Shown: piece by piece, positions 38,200 through 50,130 of the stretch | Layout of the letters: each line of letters starts with the position of its first letter | Position numbering within the stretch: the stretch's first letter is position 1 | Assembly: GCF_018687715.1 (NCBI RefSeq) | Contig: NC_056762.1 | Span: forward strand, 22,199,364 to 22,263,363 | Source of the DNA: Carya illinoinensis | Taxonomy: Eukaryota; Streptophyta; Magnoliopsida; Fagales; Juglandaceae | Length of the DNA: 64,000 nucleotides | Direction of reading: 5' to 3' | The notes under the pieces: generated by a model | Told to the model about the DNA's origin: nothing | The model's database searches: none | The model's input: only the letters and a program-made list of their open reading frames with translations | Made by a program: the position numbers and the translations under genes

Positions 38200-38640
38200 C
38201 TTATAGCTGTATTTGAATATTGAGTTGAGTTAAGTTGTGAATAGTAGTATTTATTGGATCCCATTGGGATGAGTATGCCCCATTTAAATGTTGAGCTGAG
38301 TTGTGATGAGTTAAGCTCTTTATGAATAGTAGTGAGTTAAAATAGTAAAGTGAGTTTTGTGGAGCCTACCTAAGATAAGTTTAGATCTGTTTAGATGTTA
38401 AGATGAGTTTAGATGTATTTATGATAAATTAAAAAATGTTATAGGTCCGACGTGTAAAGAGGTGTTAAGTTGAGAAAGGTTGCGGGTCTCACGTGTAAAG
38501 AGGTTTTGATTTTTGAGTTGCGATGAGTTTAGTAATTTGAGAGTTTGATATTTGAATGTTATACGTAGCTTAAAATTAGACTAAACTAGTTCAGTCCAAG
38601 TTTTAAACGGGTAACTTTTTTAAGTTAAGATGAATTTAGC
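38200..38640 (+). repeat. MITE-like repeat of the TTTGGATGTTGAGTTGAG family
   Basis: Contains CTCTTTATGAATAGTAGTGAG (about 38313-38333), shared with the copy at 53805-54345 (53840-53865), plus repeated GATGAGTTTAGATGT segments. Two start-like segments (about 38207 and 38284) suggest a partial internal duplication. Non-coding. Confidence 0.5.
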
Positions 38641-38667
38641 TTTTTAGGTTGAAATGTATGAAGTATG

Positions 38668-39536
38668 TAGGGGTGTAACTAGTCCGGTTCGGTCCAGTTT
38701 TGGACATTTTTTAGATCTGAACTGGTATATACCGATTTTGAAATTTGAAAAATCGATATCGCACCGGTCACACCTCTAACCTAGTACTCCAGTTTTACAA
38801 GTTCAGGTCTGATATTTTTTATTTTTTTGGATATATTATATAATATATTATAGTACATAATAATATAGTGATAATATATTATAGTATATTATAATATATA
38901 TTATAATTGTATTAGAGACTATAGTGATATACTATAATAAATAATATGGTGGTATATTATAATATACAGTGATATAATATTAGTATATTATCAACTAGCA
39001 AACGTGCTCTAGTTTGTGAAAGTGAGCAAATTTGGATAGAGGATGGCACAATGTAGATTATGTCTACTATTTTGAGTGAACAATCTATGTAATGGTGACA
39101 TAATTTTGTCTTTACTTTTTTTCATCAATAGAAATCATATTAAGTAAAAAAAAAAAAAAAAAAAAAAACTATTAATACAATAGACTATAGTGATATAGAA
39201 TTTTAAAATTTAATATTATATTAAATAGTAATTTATCATATAATACAAAATTATTTTATATTTAATTATATATTATATATAAAAATTATACATAATATAA
39301 AAATCCTATAAAAAATATTTTATACAATATAAAAAATTAATATATATATATATATTTATATATAATATGAACTGGCTCGGTCCAGAGTTAGAAAAAGGAA
39401 AATTGGAACCATACTGATTTTGACCAGTTTTGAGAAAAAATAAAATCAGTATCAGACCAAACCAAATCTAGTACCAAACCAAATCCATTGATTTAGTCCG
39501 GTTTACCCGTTCACCAATTTTTTTTTTTCATCTCTA
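38668..39536. mobile_element. hAT-like non-autonomous element with imperfect 8-bp duplication
   Basis: Left end TAGGGGTGTAACTAGTCCGG and right end TTCATCTCTA form a degenerate inverted pair. The flanks are GAAGTATG (38660-38667) and GAAATAAG (39537-39544), which agree at six of eight positions. Subterminal CCGGTTCGGTCC at the left and AGTCCGGTTTACCCG at the right point inward. The core is long ATATTATA-type sequence. It sits inside a MITE-like repeat whose right part resumes at 39545. No transposase. Confidence 0.6.
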
Positions 39537-39544
39537 GAAATAAG

Positions 39545-39682
39545 TTGACATGAGTTTAACCTTTTTATGGAAATATTGAAAAAGTTTTATGGAAATATTG
39601 AAAAAGTAGTAGGTCATATTAATTATTAGTTTAAGATGAGTTGAGATGAATTAAGTTGGATTTAACAACCAAACACACACTA
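39545..39682 (+). repeat. Right part of the MITE-like repeat split by the hAT-like element
   Basis: TTGACATGAGTTTAACC, then TTAAGATGAGTTGAGATGA, ending AACCAAACACACAC (39668-39681), which mirrors a TTTGGATGTT-type start. A 20-bp segment (TTTTATGGAAATATTGAAAA) is tandemly repeated at about 39564-39604. Confidence 0.45.
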
Positions 39683-41617
39683 AGCAATGGCCTAAGTGGC
39701 CTATGCCATGGATTAGAGACATTCATCATAACCCAAATAACAATCACTCCCAACAGCAAAGAAAAATACACAATGAACACCATTGTCCCCTAAACAAGCA
39801 TATCCCTACCATAACAAGGAAAAGAAAAAAGAACACAATTCCCAGCAACTCCATCATTGCTACTCACCAACACTCAGAAAAGCCCCTGGAAAATTCTACA
39901 AGAAAACAAGCAAAAACCTCACAATTCACCACTATTCACCCAAGGAACGTAGCAATGCAAAACAGCCCCTAAAAAACTATTCCAAAGAACACCCCAAATC
40001 ACCCAGCAATTTGAAAGCTTCACCTTATTTGTTTGCAAGCCATTTCAACCATCCTTACTATAAAAACTCTACCATGAGATGCATCATATTTTATTGATGT
40101 GTGAATTGAAATATCGTAATGCTATATTTATTCAGATAAGAATTATTATGATTTATATAGAATGAAGGGTAAGTTTTGAAAGAATATTTTGCACATACAT
40201 ACATTTGTAGTGTTCCTCATTAATGTTCACTCATTTAAAACAGGAGAAGTAAACTACAGGACTACCGAGTCTTGATTTTAAAAGAAAAAAAGAAGGACAA
40301 AAAGACAACTGGAAAATAACACAAAAAAAGAAGAAGATGAAAGCGGGTTAGCTTTCCAAAATAAAGAGCTAGAAACAATTATCCAAAATTTTGAGAGTTG
40401 AGTATTCAACTTTTAATTAGAGTTTGCATGAAAACTGTTAGTCCCTTAGATTTTGAGATAGTTAAAATCAACATCGATTAATCTTAAGGTTGAAAAATCT
40501 TATAATAAATCATGATTATTAATGAGAAATACACAGCGATTGAGCCACAAACACATCCGAGTTCTAAAACATTTGCCCCAATTCTATGTAAAAAATTGTT
40601 GAGACTGTCTTGGTAGATATAGTTGTTGGTGCTGAGTAGTCACGAATCAATTTTTGTGAGAATTCATAGTTTTAGCTTTTGAAAAGAAAAAGAGCAGAAC
40701 GGCAACAAAGGCTGGAACTTGGGGAAAAACAAAACGAAAGGAACGCCTATGGTGTTTTGCCTCTTATTCGACACAGGCGGCAAGAGGCAGGGGGATTCCT
40801 CTCCAAACATGTAGTGACACGAAGTGAGTTCATTTAGGCTCTGTATTTCTCTCCACGCTCTATGGTGGAGGTTACTTTCTAGTGTTGGATTTTGTGTTGT
40901 ATTTTAGTTTTCTAATGAAAAATATTTCATCAATTTCCATGGCTATTGTAATGAGCTTGGTTGGCTAAATTCTTGTACTAAAATTAGAGGTGAAGTCTAA
41001 TGATTTAGATATTATTTCGGATCAACAATAGAACTTATATTATGAGTTTAATTAATTGAATGGTTTTATTATTTGATACTTTAATTATCTATATATTTAT
41101 CTTGATTTATTGTGATTTTGTACTACATTGAATGCATGAAAAATTCATGTGATATTCAAATGGGTTTGTGAATACTTTAACCATCAATTGTTCATGCTTA
41201 ATCTTTAATGATTAGTTTTCTTGTTCTGAATTGCTAAATCTTCCAGTTAGACAGAATTAATATTCTAGTTTAATTGAAATAAATTGATCAGAGACAATAT
41301 TCTAAATTATTAGACCGATCTTTGAAACCTTAGTCGTCCTTCATGTTGATTTAGTTTATCATTTTAGTTGTATTATGTTATTTTAAAAATCTTTATATCA
41401 GTAATCTTCTCTTCTATTTCATTACAGGTTCCTTTTAATAATTTGTTTTTATTATTTAAGTTTAGTTTTATTATTTAATTTTAGTTTCCTTATCATATAA
41501 GTTAATTTCTATGAATTCGACCATGTTAGGTACCACAACACCTATATACTAGTAGGTAAAACTGCTCTGAAATTTTAGTTTACTAATTTGAGTCAAATTT
41601 TAGGTATAACAACGACA
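39683..41617. other. Intergenic / LTR-like; no gene seen
   Basis: From 39720 to 40060 the plus strand is strongly A/C-rich with little G, giving open frames with no protein similarity. From 40600 to 41600 the sequence resembles a retrotransposon LTR/U5 and leader (for example TATGAATTCGACCATGTTAGGTACCAC at about 41510-41536), plausibly belonging to the gypsy-type fragment that follows. Boundaries are not resolved. Confidence 0.4.
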
Positions 41618-42106
41618 TCTTAGGTTGATTTGGACTTTGTAGGGGAGCCATATGGAGTCCCTAATTCAGTTGTTTTGGAGGCGCTTGGGCCCAATTATGG
41701 TGTGATTGATTCGGAACAGTTTGTTGGAAAGGTGGCCCTTTTAATGAGTTTGTTCCTGATGGGATTACACCTCTCCTTTTGCCGTCCGATTCGGGATGTT
41801 CTGGATTATTTGGGCTTAGCTATGTCTCAGCTTCATCCCAACCCCTGGAGTTCGTTATTATCATGTTGCATTGTGTGTGGTGAGTATTGGGCCCTACTGA
41901 TGAGGAATATCCCGACCTTACAGCTCGGGAGTTCCAACACACCCATAGCATTCGATGTATTGGCGGAAACCTATGCGGTTTCTGTTGAGCCTCACTATCC
42001 TCATGTCAAATATTGGCCCATGAAGTTTTTTTTATTTTTTATCTGGGCATGGGTTGGGAATACCCAGTGGGAGAAGTCTGTTGCTATGAGTTTTCTATAT
42101 ATATAA
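41618..42106 (+). pseudogene. Fragment of a putative gypsy-type transposon protein (PF04195-like)
   Basis: An open stretch of about 158 residues includes FCRPIRDVLDYLGLAMSQLH followed by PNPWSSLLSCCIVCGEYWAL. This matches the pattern of the plant 'putative gypsy type transposon' domain (PF04195): a P-L-x-P-x-x-x-x-V-L-x-x-x-G-L-x-P-x-Q-L-x-P-N-x-W core. A frameshift near 41890 would restore similarity downstream. It lacks a proper start and has no associated pol, so it is a remnant. Confidence 0.55.
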
Positions 42107-42833
42107 AGGTCAAAGAACACGTTTGAGGTAACTTTTGAATTCCATATACTTGAAATATTCATTAGAATACATACTGACTTAGGTATCGGAGGTGTACCTA
42201 GACACACTCAACCCTCATACTTTCTGATTACAAGTTATTGGAAGTCGTTCTCAGAGCTTCAAAACATGCACATGATAACATTCATGCATTCCTTTTTTGG
42301 TTTATTGTATATTGAATAAAAAATCTCACCATTCATATAAACTTTTCTATTTTAATATAGTAAATGCTGAGAAATAATTTTTTTTTTCTAGTAAGAGATA
42401 AAAGAAAAGGAATTTTTGTAGACCACAAAGAAAAGAAAAGTTCCAAAAAGATATGTATTGATATTATTAGTGTAAAATTTTTAGTCCGAATTGGAAAAAT
42501 CAACCGAATCGGACCGGACCGTAAACTTGTTTGGTCGATTTCGATCCTCTACTTGTGGGACTGAATAGGTTTCGGTCCAATCTTGGGGTGGGGTCTTTTC
42601 ATTCTAGACCGAACTTTCACCCCAGACCAAACCGAACCGATTGAACTATAAATATATATTTCTAAATATTTTTTTATAAATTATATATATAAGTAAATTA
42701 TGTGATTTTCATCTAACCTATGACTATTGATAATATAAAATGTTAAATATATAATTATTAATTAACTAATATCAATTAATGAATCTATAATTATCAATTT
42801 TGATCATTTGAACAACTTTTTTAAGTTATTATT
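42107..42833. repeat. Left half of a CGGACCGG-rich hAT-like element split by LINE-B
   Basis: CCGAATCGGACCGGACCG (42504-42521), GGTTTCGGTCC and ACCAAACCGAACCGATTG (42626-42643) are typical of this class. AT-rich core follows to the LINE-B target site. Matching GGCTCGGACT and GACCGAAATGATC appear on the other side of LINE-B at about 48980-49015. No gene. Confidence 0.45.
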
Positions 42834-42847
42834 AAGTAAAAAATGTG
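42834..42847 (+). repeat. LINE-B target-site duplication, left copy
   Basis: AAGTAAAAAATGTG, identical to 48812-48825. Confidence 0.9.
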
Positions 42848-42927
42848 CACCAAAAAGTGATATTTGAACTTTATGGACGTTTTTACCCTTTTGCTTTGCT
42901 AGGGTTTTTTTTTACGTTCTTGTTTGC

Positions 42928-44480
42928 ATGGCTACCGTGATGGGCATTGATGGCCCCATGCTGGCGGCCAATTCCTGTTCGTTTGCAGACCTGGTTTCTG
43001 CAGTTTCTCATCCAATTCCTGATGTGCAGCTAACACCAAGGGCCCATAAAACCATGGATGGAGAAGTATACTTTCTGTTTTCAAAGGAGGAGATTGTGAA
43101 GTCGGCTGAACCATTTAGGTTCTCACTGGTGCTGAAGTTCCTTAGGCAGAGACCATCATTGGATGCTATTAGGATGTTCATTAAAAACAGATGGGGCTTA
43201 TCTGGTATTGCGGTGGTTTCAGCCATGAGAAGGCCACATAATGTGTTTGTCCGATTAACATTGGAGGAGGATTTTAACAAGGCATTCTTCTTGAGGGAAG
43301 TTTGTGACATAAAAGGGGTGGCTTACCGTCCGTTTCATTGGACACATGAATTTTCTGAAGAGGAGGAGCCTTCAGTGGTTCCCGTTTGGATATTTCTCCC
43401 AGGTTTGGCTCCGAATTTTTATCACCCATCTATCTTGAAAAGCCTCACGTCGCCTATTGGAAAGTTCATTCGGACTGACAATTCTACAAGGTGTGCCACT
43501 AGAATAGATGGTGCAAGGGTATGCTTAGAGGTTGATGTTGCTAAATCCCCTTTGTTTTCGTTCTGGATTGGTGCGCCCTCTTGTCCTACAAGTCAGTTGC
43601 AGGAGATAGTGTATGAGACTATGCCGGCATTTTGCTCTATACGTAAAGTACAGGGCCATAATTTGAAGACTTGCAAGAAGGGTGTTTTACAGAAGGATAA
43701 AGAGAAACAAAAGGTTCGGCTGGAATATCAGATTGTGCCGAAACAGTTGAAAGATGTGGAGTTTTCGGGTTTGAATGTTGCAGTACAAGGAGTGGCTGAT
43801 CCGTGTACGTTGGATGCGGTGGTGTGGGTAGTGTTGAGCATATTGTTGAGACGGAAGATGAGAAAGTGGAAGATGTACAGTTGCTGGAGTTGCAGGGTCA
43901 CAGTTATGATGATAAGGCAACGGATGGTAATGCAGAGGCAATATGCTTTGTTTCAGAGGTGATGGTGCCAGTGAATTCAGAGGTGCTGGAAATGCCATGT
44001 TCTGATTCTGTGGAGGTGGTCCAGAGAGCAGTGGAGTGCAATGAGATGGCTAAAGAGTCTCCAATGGTGTGCGCAGAGGTGGAACATATGGGAGTAGGTA
44101 TAGAAGAAGGTACGGGGAATGAGGAGAATGCCTCTGTTCCTTCAACAGTGCACGTTCAGCGTATGACAGAAGAGCCAGGGCTGATTCCAGTTGATGTGTC
44201 TCAGGAGGCTCTTGTTTCCATTGTGGTAGCTCATGCAAAAAAGGTACATGATCTTCCGTCTGTTGAGTCGAGTGCAGAGAAGGTGACCATAGGGGTTAGT
44301 AATGATCAATTGGCTTGTCTTTTGGATCTGGAGATGGGGGAGGGTAAAACTGTTTTGCAGAAAGATGTTTCCTCTGATTCGGATATAAGGGAGGTAGTGG
44401 AAGAAAAGGGTGAGGATGGTCACAAGAAAATTCGCAGCAGTAAACGGGTAATTGGTTGTGCTTCTAAATTGAATCTATGA
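42928..44480 (+). pseudogene. LINE-B ORF1: DUF4283 / zinc-knuckle protein, frameshifted
   Basis: Starts MATVMGIDGPMLAANS at 42928. Residues about 60-200 read as a DUF4283-type nucleic-acid-binding domain (FRFSLVLKFLRQRPSLDAIR; WTHEFSEEEEPSVVPVWIFL). A knuckle-like FCSIRKVQGHNLKTC at 43630-43674 has Arg (CGT, 43642-43644) where the second Cys of CX2CX4HX4C should be, so zinc binding is probably lost. Reading changes frame by one base near 43800, after which an acidic C-terminal region continues to 44480. ORF1 proteins coat element RNA. Confidence 0.8.
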
Positions 44481-47400
44481 TTAGTCCAATATTGTATTAG
44501 AATGTTAGAGGGGTGAAATCTTCTAATAGCAGGTTGAAAAAGATTATGAAAGTATATAAACCGAAGATGTTTGTGATTGCGGAACCTTTTTTATATGATG
44601 AACAATTGGATGATGTTAAAAAAATGCTTGGTTTTGATTATGGGTTTTCAAATGGTGCGTGGAATGGGAAATTGTGGATGTTGTGGATGAATGATGTTAA
44701 TGTAAGCATGGTTAGTTGTGAAAGTCAGCAAATTTCTGTTCTTGTGGCTGATGGTGGGATGAAGTGTAAAATTTCTTTTGTGTATGCTAAATGTTTATGT
44801 GAGCAACAACAGGTGCTGTGGGAAGAGCTTGCCAGGGAGAGTAATTCTAATGATCCTTGGTTGGTAACAGGGGATCTTAATATTATAGCGAATGATGGGG
44901 AGAGACGTGGTGGCCACGACCTATGGTGGCCATGGAGGAGTTTAATTCTTGGATACATAATTGTGGATTAATGGAATTGAAATTCTTGGGTAAGAGTTAT
45001 TCAAGGTGCAATGGGCATGCTGGTAATACACGGAGTTGGGCTCGTTTGGATCGTTCCTTGGTAGATCAAAAATTTCTTGGTGCATTTCCGGATTCAGTTA
45101 TGAGATATTTACCTCGTACATCATCGGATCATGCTCCTATGGTCATTTCGTTAGTGAAGAGTTTTGAAGGCTATGGGCCAGCGCCATTCCGTTTTCAGCA
45201 AATGTGGGTGGATCATGTTGATTTTGCTAGATGTGTTCGTGAGGTTTGGGATCAAACTGATGACAGTGGTGCTCTCATGAAACTGGTGGCAAAATTAAAA
45301 AGGGTGAGAGTTGCTCTAAAAGCATGGAATAAGGTAGTTTTTGGGTGGACAAGTGGGCACATTCAAGAGTTGGAGGATCGCATAGAGAGGCTGGATGAGT
45401 AGTTGCAAGTAAGGTATGAAGAAGATGTGGAACTTGACCTGTTGGCTTCAAAGATGGAACTGGATACCTGGACTCATCGTGAAGAAATTCAGTTGGCTCA
45501 GTGTGCTAAAGTTAGATGGTGGAAGCATGGTGATAAAAATTTCAGGTATTTTCATGCTCTTCTTAATAAAAGGAAGCAAGTTAGGATTATGGAGATGAGT
45601 CTGTCTAATGGTACTACGTTAAAGACACCGCAAGATATTCATGATGGTGCTGTGAAATATTTCATAGATTTTTTGGGTCAATCTACTTGTGTAGTACTTC
45701 CGGATTTGGGAGATTTAGTGTCTAATGTGATTTCGGATGAGGATAATTTGAGGCTTTGTTCTTTGCCTACAGAAGAAGAGGTGAAACAAACAGTATTCAA
45801 TATTCCTATAGATAGTAGTCCTGGCCCGGATGGTTTTGGTTCAGGTTTCTATCATGCTTGTTGGGATATTGTGGGTGTGGAGGTGGTGGAGGCTGTAAGG
45901 GATTTTTTTTAAGGGAGTTCCTCTCCCTAGATTCTATACGGCTTCTTTTGTTGTGCTTATTCCTAAAATGGCTCAACCGACAGAATTTGATAAGTTCCAT
46001 CCCATCAATTTATGTTCTGTTTTCTACAAAATCTGCACTAAGGTTTTGGTGGCAAGGCTTGCCCCTTTATTGCCTGCTGTGATCTCCTCTGAACAATGTG
46101 CTTTTATTCAAGGTAGAATTGTTTTTGATAATATCAGTCTCACACAAGAGATGGTGCATTCTCTTAACAAAAAGGCTTTGGGTGGTAATGTTATTTTGAA
46201 GCTTGATATGACCAAGGCTTATGATAGAGTGGAGTGGGAGTTTTTGTTACATGTGTTGGCAGGCTTTGGTTTTCTCCTTCTGTTAATGTTCTGATTAAAA
46301 ATTGTATTGACTCGCCTTGGTATTCAGTCATGATGAATGGGACGTCTTGTGGTTTTTTTCAAGGACGGCTTGGGTTGAGACAGGGGGATCCTCTATCTCC
46401 ATATCTTTTTATCATTACGGAGGAAGTTTTTTCCCGTGTACTAAAGAAGAATTTTTAATGTGGTAATATTAAGAGTTTTTCGCATCCGAGAGGTGCGCCT
46501 CTTGTTTCTCACATTCTTTATGCAGATGATGTAGTTATTTTCACAAATAGAAGGAAAAAGTCGATGCGAGAATTGATGAAGGTTATTGAGACTTATGAGT
46601 CTTGGTTCGGGCAGCGAGTGAGTAAGGAGAAGACGGCAATATATTTTGCGAAGCAATTCTCTGCAAGGCGGAAGAGGGATCTTATTAATATCACTAGTTT
46701 TATAGAAGGTAATTTTCCTTTTACCTATATTGGTGCACCAATTGCTACTGGAAGGCTTACTAATTTACATTTAGATCCTATTCTTAATCGGGTGAGGAAT
46801 AAGCTTGGGGGGTGGAAATTGAAGTGTCTCTCTGTTGGGGGCAAATTGATTTTGTTGAAGCATGTTTTGTCGAGTATGCCTATTCATATTATGTCTATCC
46901 TTCAATTGCCAAAAGGGATTTTGAAAATTCTAAACAGGCTTCTCAGTTCATTTTTTTGGGGTGAAAAAGATGGTAAGGAAAAAAGGAAATGGGTGGGATG
47001 GAAGTCGATGTGTAAGCCAACTAAAGAGGGGGGAATTGGTCTGTGTGATTTTGATGACGTACAGCATTCTCTACACATGAAATTTGCATGGAAAATTATG
47101 ACTGGGAGTGATCTTTGGTCACAATTGTTTCGTGCTAAATATGTTGGGGATAACCATGTCTCCTTAATGGACCTAAGAAGGGGTCAAGATTTTGGAAAAT
47201 GGTGGTTAAATGTATTCCAGCGGTGTTAGATAATTCGAAATGGAGAGTCCGGGATGGGAATATTTCTTTTTGGTGGGATAACTGGTTAAATGAAGGCCCT
47301 CTTGCTATTTCTTATCCAGTGATTGATGAGCCAAATATGATGTTGGATGATGTTAGAGTTGAAAATGGTTGGGATATTGAAGTTTTGGAAAAGTTAGTGG

Positions 47401-48518
47401 GAACACAAAAAACAGAGGAGATTTGTAGTTTTTTGGGTGCTCACAAAGATGGACAGGATTTACTTATTTGGATTCCTACTAAGGATGGATGTTTTACTAC
47501 TAAAAGTGCATGGCAATGTGTTTGGGTTAGTGCACCAATGGTGCCTTGGGCTAAGTGGGTATGGCATGAAGCTCTACCAAAAAAAATCTCTGTTTTAATG
47601 TGGAAGGTTTTTCATAACAATTTAAGTGTTGATGATAGATTGAGGAGAGTCGGTATACCCATTACTTCCAAGTGTAATTGTTGTGACCGAGGAGGCTATG
47701 AAGATTTAAATCATGTTATTGCTACAGGTGATGTGGCTTCTGAGATTTGGAAGAGGTTTTCTCTTATCTTGGGAATTCCTTATGATCCAAATAAACGATG
47801 GTTTGAATTGGTATTAATGTGGTTTAGACCGGCGTCTACCAAATCCCAGGTGGGTAATATTTTGGGCCTTATTCCTTCTATTATTATTTGGAAATTGTGG
47901 CAATGCAAGTGCAAGGCACGGGTGGAAGGTAAAACCAGATCGACAGAAGAGATTTGGAGGTCTATTTGTGTGTGGCTAAGAAATGTGCAAAATTCCTTAA
48001 CAAAAGTTTCAAAGATTGGTTTTGCTGATGAGGAGAGGTTGAGGGACTTGAACATACCGGTTTTACCTATTAAAAAGGTGCAGGCTAAATTGGTTTGTTG
48101 GGAAAAGCCAAAAAATGGAAGATTTAAATTGAATATAGATGGGTGCAATCTTAGTAATCCAGGAAGTTCAGGTGTGGGGGGTATTATTCAGCATTTGCAT
48201 GGTAATATGGTGCTGTCCTTTTCGTGCTATCTTGGGGTGGGTTCTAATAACCATGCTGAATTGAAAGCTTTGTTAATAAGGTTGAAATATTGTCGAGCGT
48301 TGGGTCTACATCAGGTGGACATTGAGTTTGATTTTTTGATTTGTGTATCTTGGGTTTAGAAGAAGCATTGTGGAGTTTGGTATTTGGAAGATTTTTGGGA
48401 GGAGGCTATGAGACTGTATGAAGGTGGGGATTTTGCTATTCACCATGTTTATAGAGAAAGAAATGCACCGGCTGATTTTTTAGCTAAAATGGGAGCTCAA
48501 GGCTCTACCTTGGTTTGA
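44477..48518 (+). pseudogene. LINE-B ORF2: endonuclease / reverse transcriptase / RNase H, multiply broken
   Basis: ATG at 44477 overlaps the ORF1 stop. Codon 8 is TAG (44498-44500). Endonuclease: IAEPFLYDEQ, TGDLNIIANDGE, ARLDRSL and SDHAP, with a frameshift near 44915 and TAG at 45400-45402. Reverse transcriptase: SSPGPDGFGSGFY, LIPKMAQPTEF, LDMTKAYDRVEW (about 46200-46235), LRQGDPLSPYLF and HILYADDVVIF with YADD at 46519-46530; frameshifts lie in a T8 run (45903-45910) and near 46265, with TAA at 46456-46458. The zf-RVT-like region is near 47460-47740. RNase H shows LNIDGCN, NNHAELKAL and RERNAPADFLAKMG, with TAG at 48357-48359. The catalytic YADD is intact, unlike LINE-A. Confidence 0.88.
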
Positions 48519-48811
48519 CGGTCTTTATTACATGTTCCAAAATTTCTTAAAGGTTTGATTCGTATAGATAAATTGTCCTTGCCTTATGTTAGAGGGAATT
48601 ATGTTATTTAGAGGTCTTTAAGTTGTATTATTGTATAAAGGTGTGTCTTTGTTGGTAGGGAGATTTATTTTAGGCATGTATTGTTTTGTCTTTATTGTTT
48701 AGTTTTTATATATTTTTGGTACTCCTCCGTTAGAAGTGAGGGTTTTTTCTTAATAAATTTGGGAATGAGTCACTCTTGGACATGTGATCCTAACTCTTTT
48801 TAAAAAAGAAA

Positions 48812-48825
48812 AAGTAAAAAATGTG
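48812..48825 (+). repeat. LINE-B target-site duplication, right copy
   Basis: AAGTAAAAAATGTG, 14 of 14 identical to 42834-42847. Confidence 0.9.
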
Positions 48826-49977
48826 TAAATAAATTTAAATAATTGTATTATTTAAAATTATAAACCTTATTGACTTTTTTTTTTCTTTTAATCACTAATT
48901 GGCCGAAAAAACACATTTTGGGCTTTTCTATGTTCTTTAAGAATGATGGACTTTTTTATATGATTGAGCTTCTATTTAAAACTGGCTCGGACTAATATAG
49001 ACTGACCGAAATGATCTATTAGGGGTGATTGATTGAGTCCAGTCTAGTCTAAGAAAATAATAGATCGAAAGTATCTACCTTATGAATTTGATCCGTATTT
49101 GTACGGGATGAAAGTTATTGTCGTCGTTTCATATTAATAGATATCCAAGTGTTAAACAAAAACAAATAGACTAACAAAACCACTCATGAGGTACGGTCAC
49201 TAGGCAAAATGAAGCTGTTGGATGTGGCTGTGGCTGTGTGCACATGACATCATGCATGATTGATTCCATCTCTTGCCTCTCAACTGCTCCTTTGGGATTT
49301 TCTCTTCGTATTGCCGGCCAATACAATTAAAATCAATTTTTCTGCGATTTCTTTTTTCCTCTCCTCACTTTGCTGCTCATACACATCTTAAAAGCTTTAG
49401 TTTCTTTAATTCTTTTTTATTTTTCTTTTATTCACAGTAAATATCCTACCAACTTTCACCTGTACTTACAATACCATAAGAAAACATTCCGTTTTGGTAG
49501 AAAGGAAGTCTAAGTTTCCCTGCATTCTGCCTATTTGGAGCCTGCCTATGTCATGCAAACATAGAAAAGGAAGATTGGATCTTTGCACCGTATCAGAAAA
49601 TATCATAGCCTGAATGCTTTTTCAGTATATTTATTTTATAATTCAATTTATTTATTAATTCATGTATCCCTAATAAGAGTTGTTAGCTCCACTAATTGAT
49701 CCCAATGAATGATGATGAAGAACTTGAAATGGTAATTTTTTTTAATCCAATCCAGATTTATATATCATTTTTAGAAAATAAAAAAAATAAATGAATTGTT
49801 CCGATATTTTAATTAAAAAAAATAAGAATATTTTATGAATTATTGTAGTCGCCCCACAACAACTTGTTAAACAATAGTAATATTGTCTTTAGAAATAGAT
49901 CATGAGGATTCCCAAATTTGATAAACATGTTTCACATGCACTATGATAGTTAGAGATATATAAATATATATATACAC

Positions 49978-50011
<34 letters not shown>

Positions 50012-50130
50012 CAATATGTTGAAGTTTCTGTGTGTTAATCCATAAATTATAATATATTTTATTTTCTTGAATATTGAGTAACATGAACTGCCTCATTGTA
50101 ATTAGATAGGAGAAAACAAATACCCAAATC
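48826..50130. other. Right half of the interrupted hAT-like element, then intergenic
   Basis: 48826-49060 continues the element split by LINE-B (GGCTCGGACTAATATAGACTG; GACCGAAATGATC). From 49060 to 50130 there is no credible gene; 49180-49330 is of mixed composition without recognisable features. An (AT)n tract occupies about 49960-50012. Confidence 0.45.

Larger units (their letters stand above)
42848..48811 (+). mobile_element. LINE-B: full-length but inactive L1-type retrotransposon
   Basis: A 5964-bp element bounded by a perfect 14-bp target duplication and ending in a short A-rich tail (AAAAAAGAAAA, about 48802-48811). It carries ORF1 (DUF4283, degenerate zinc knuckle) and ORF2 (endonuclease, reverse transcriptase, RNase H). 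The ORF1 stop and ORF2 start overlap as ATGA. At least eight stops or frameshifts make it non-autonomous now. Full length and intact duplication indicate a complete insertion without 5' truncation, which is uncommon among LINEs. Confidence 0.92.
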
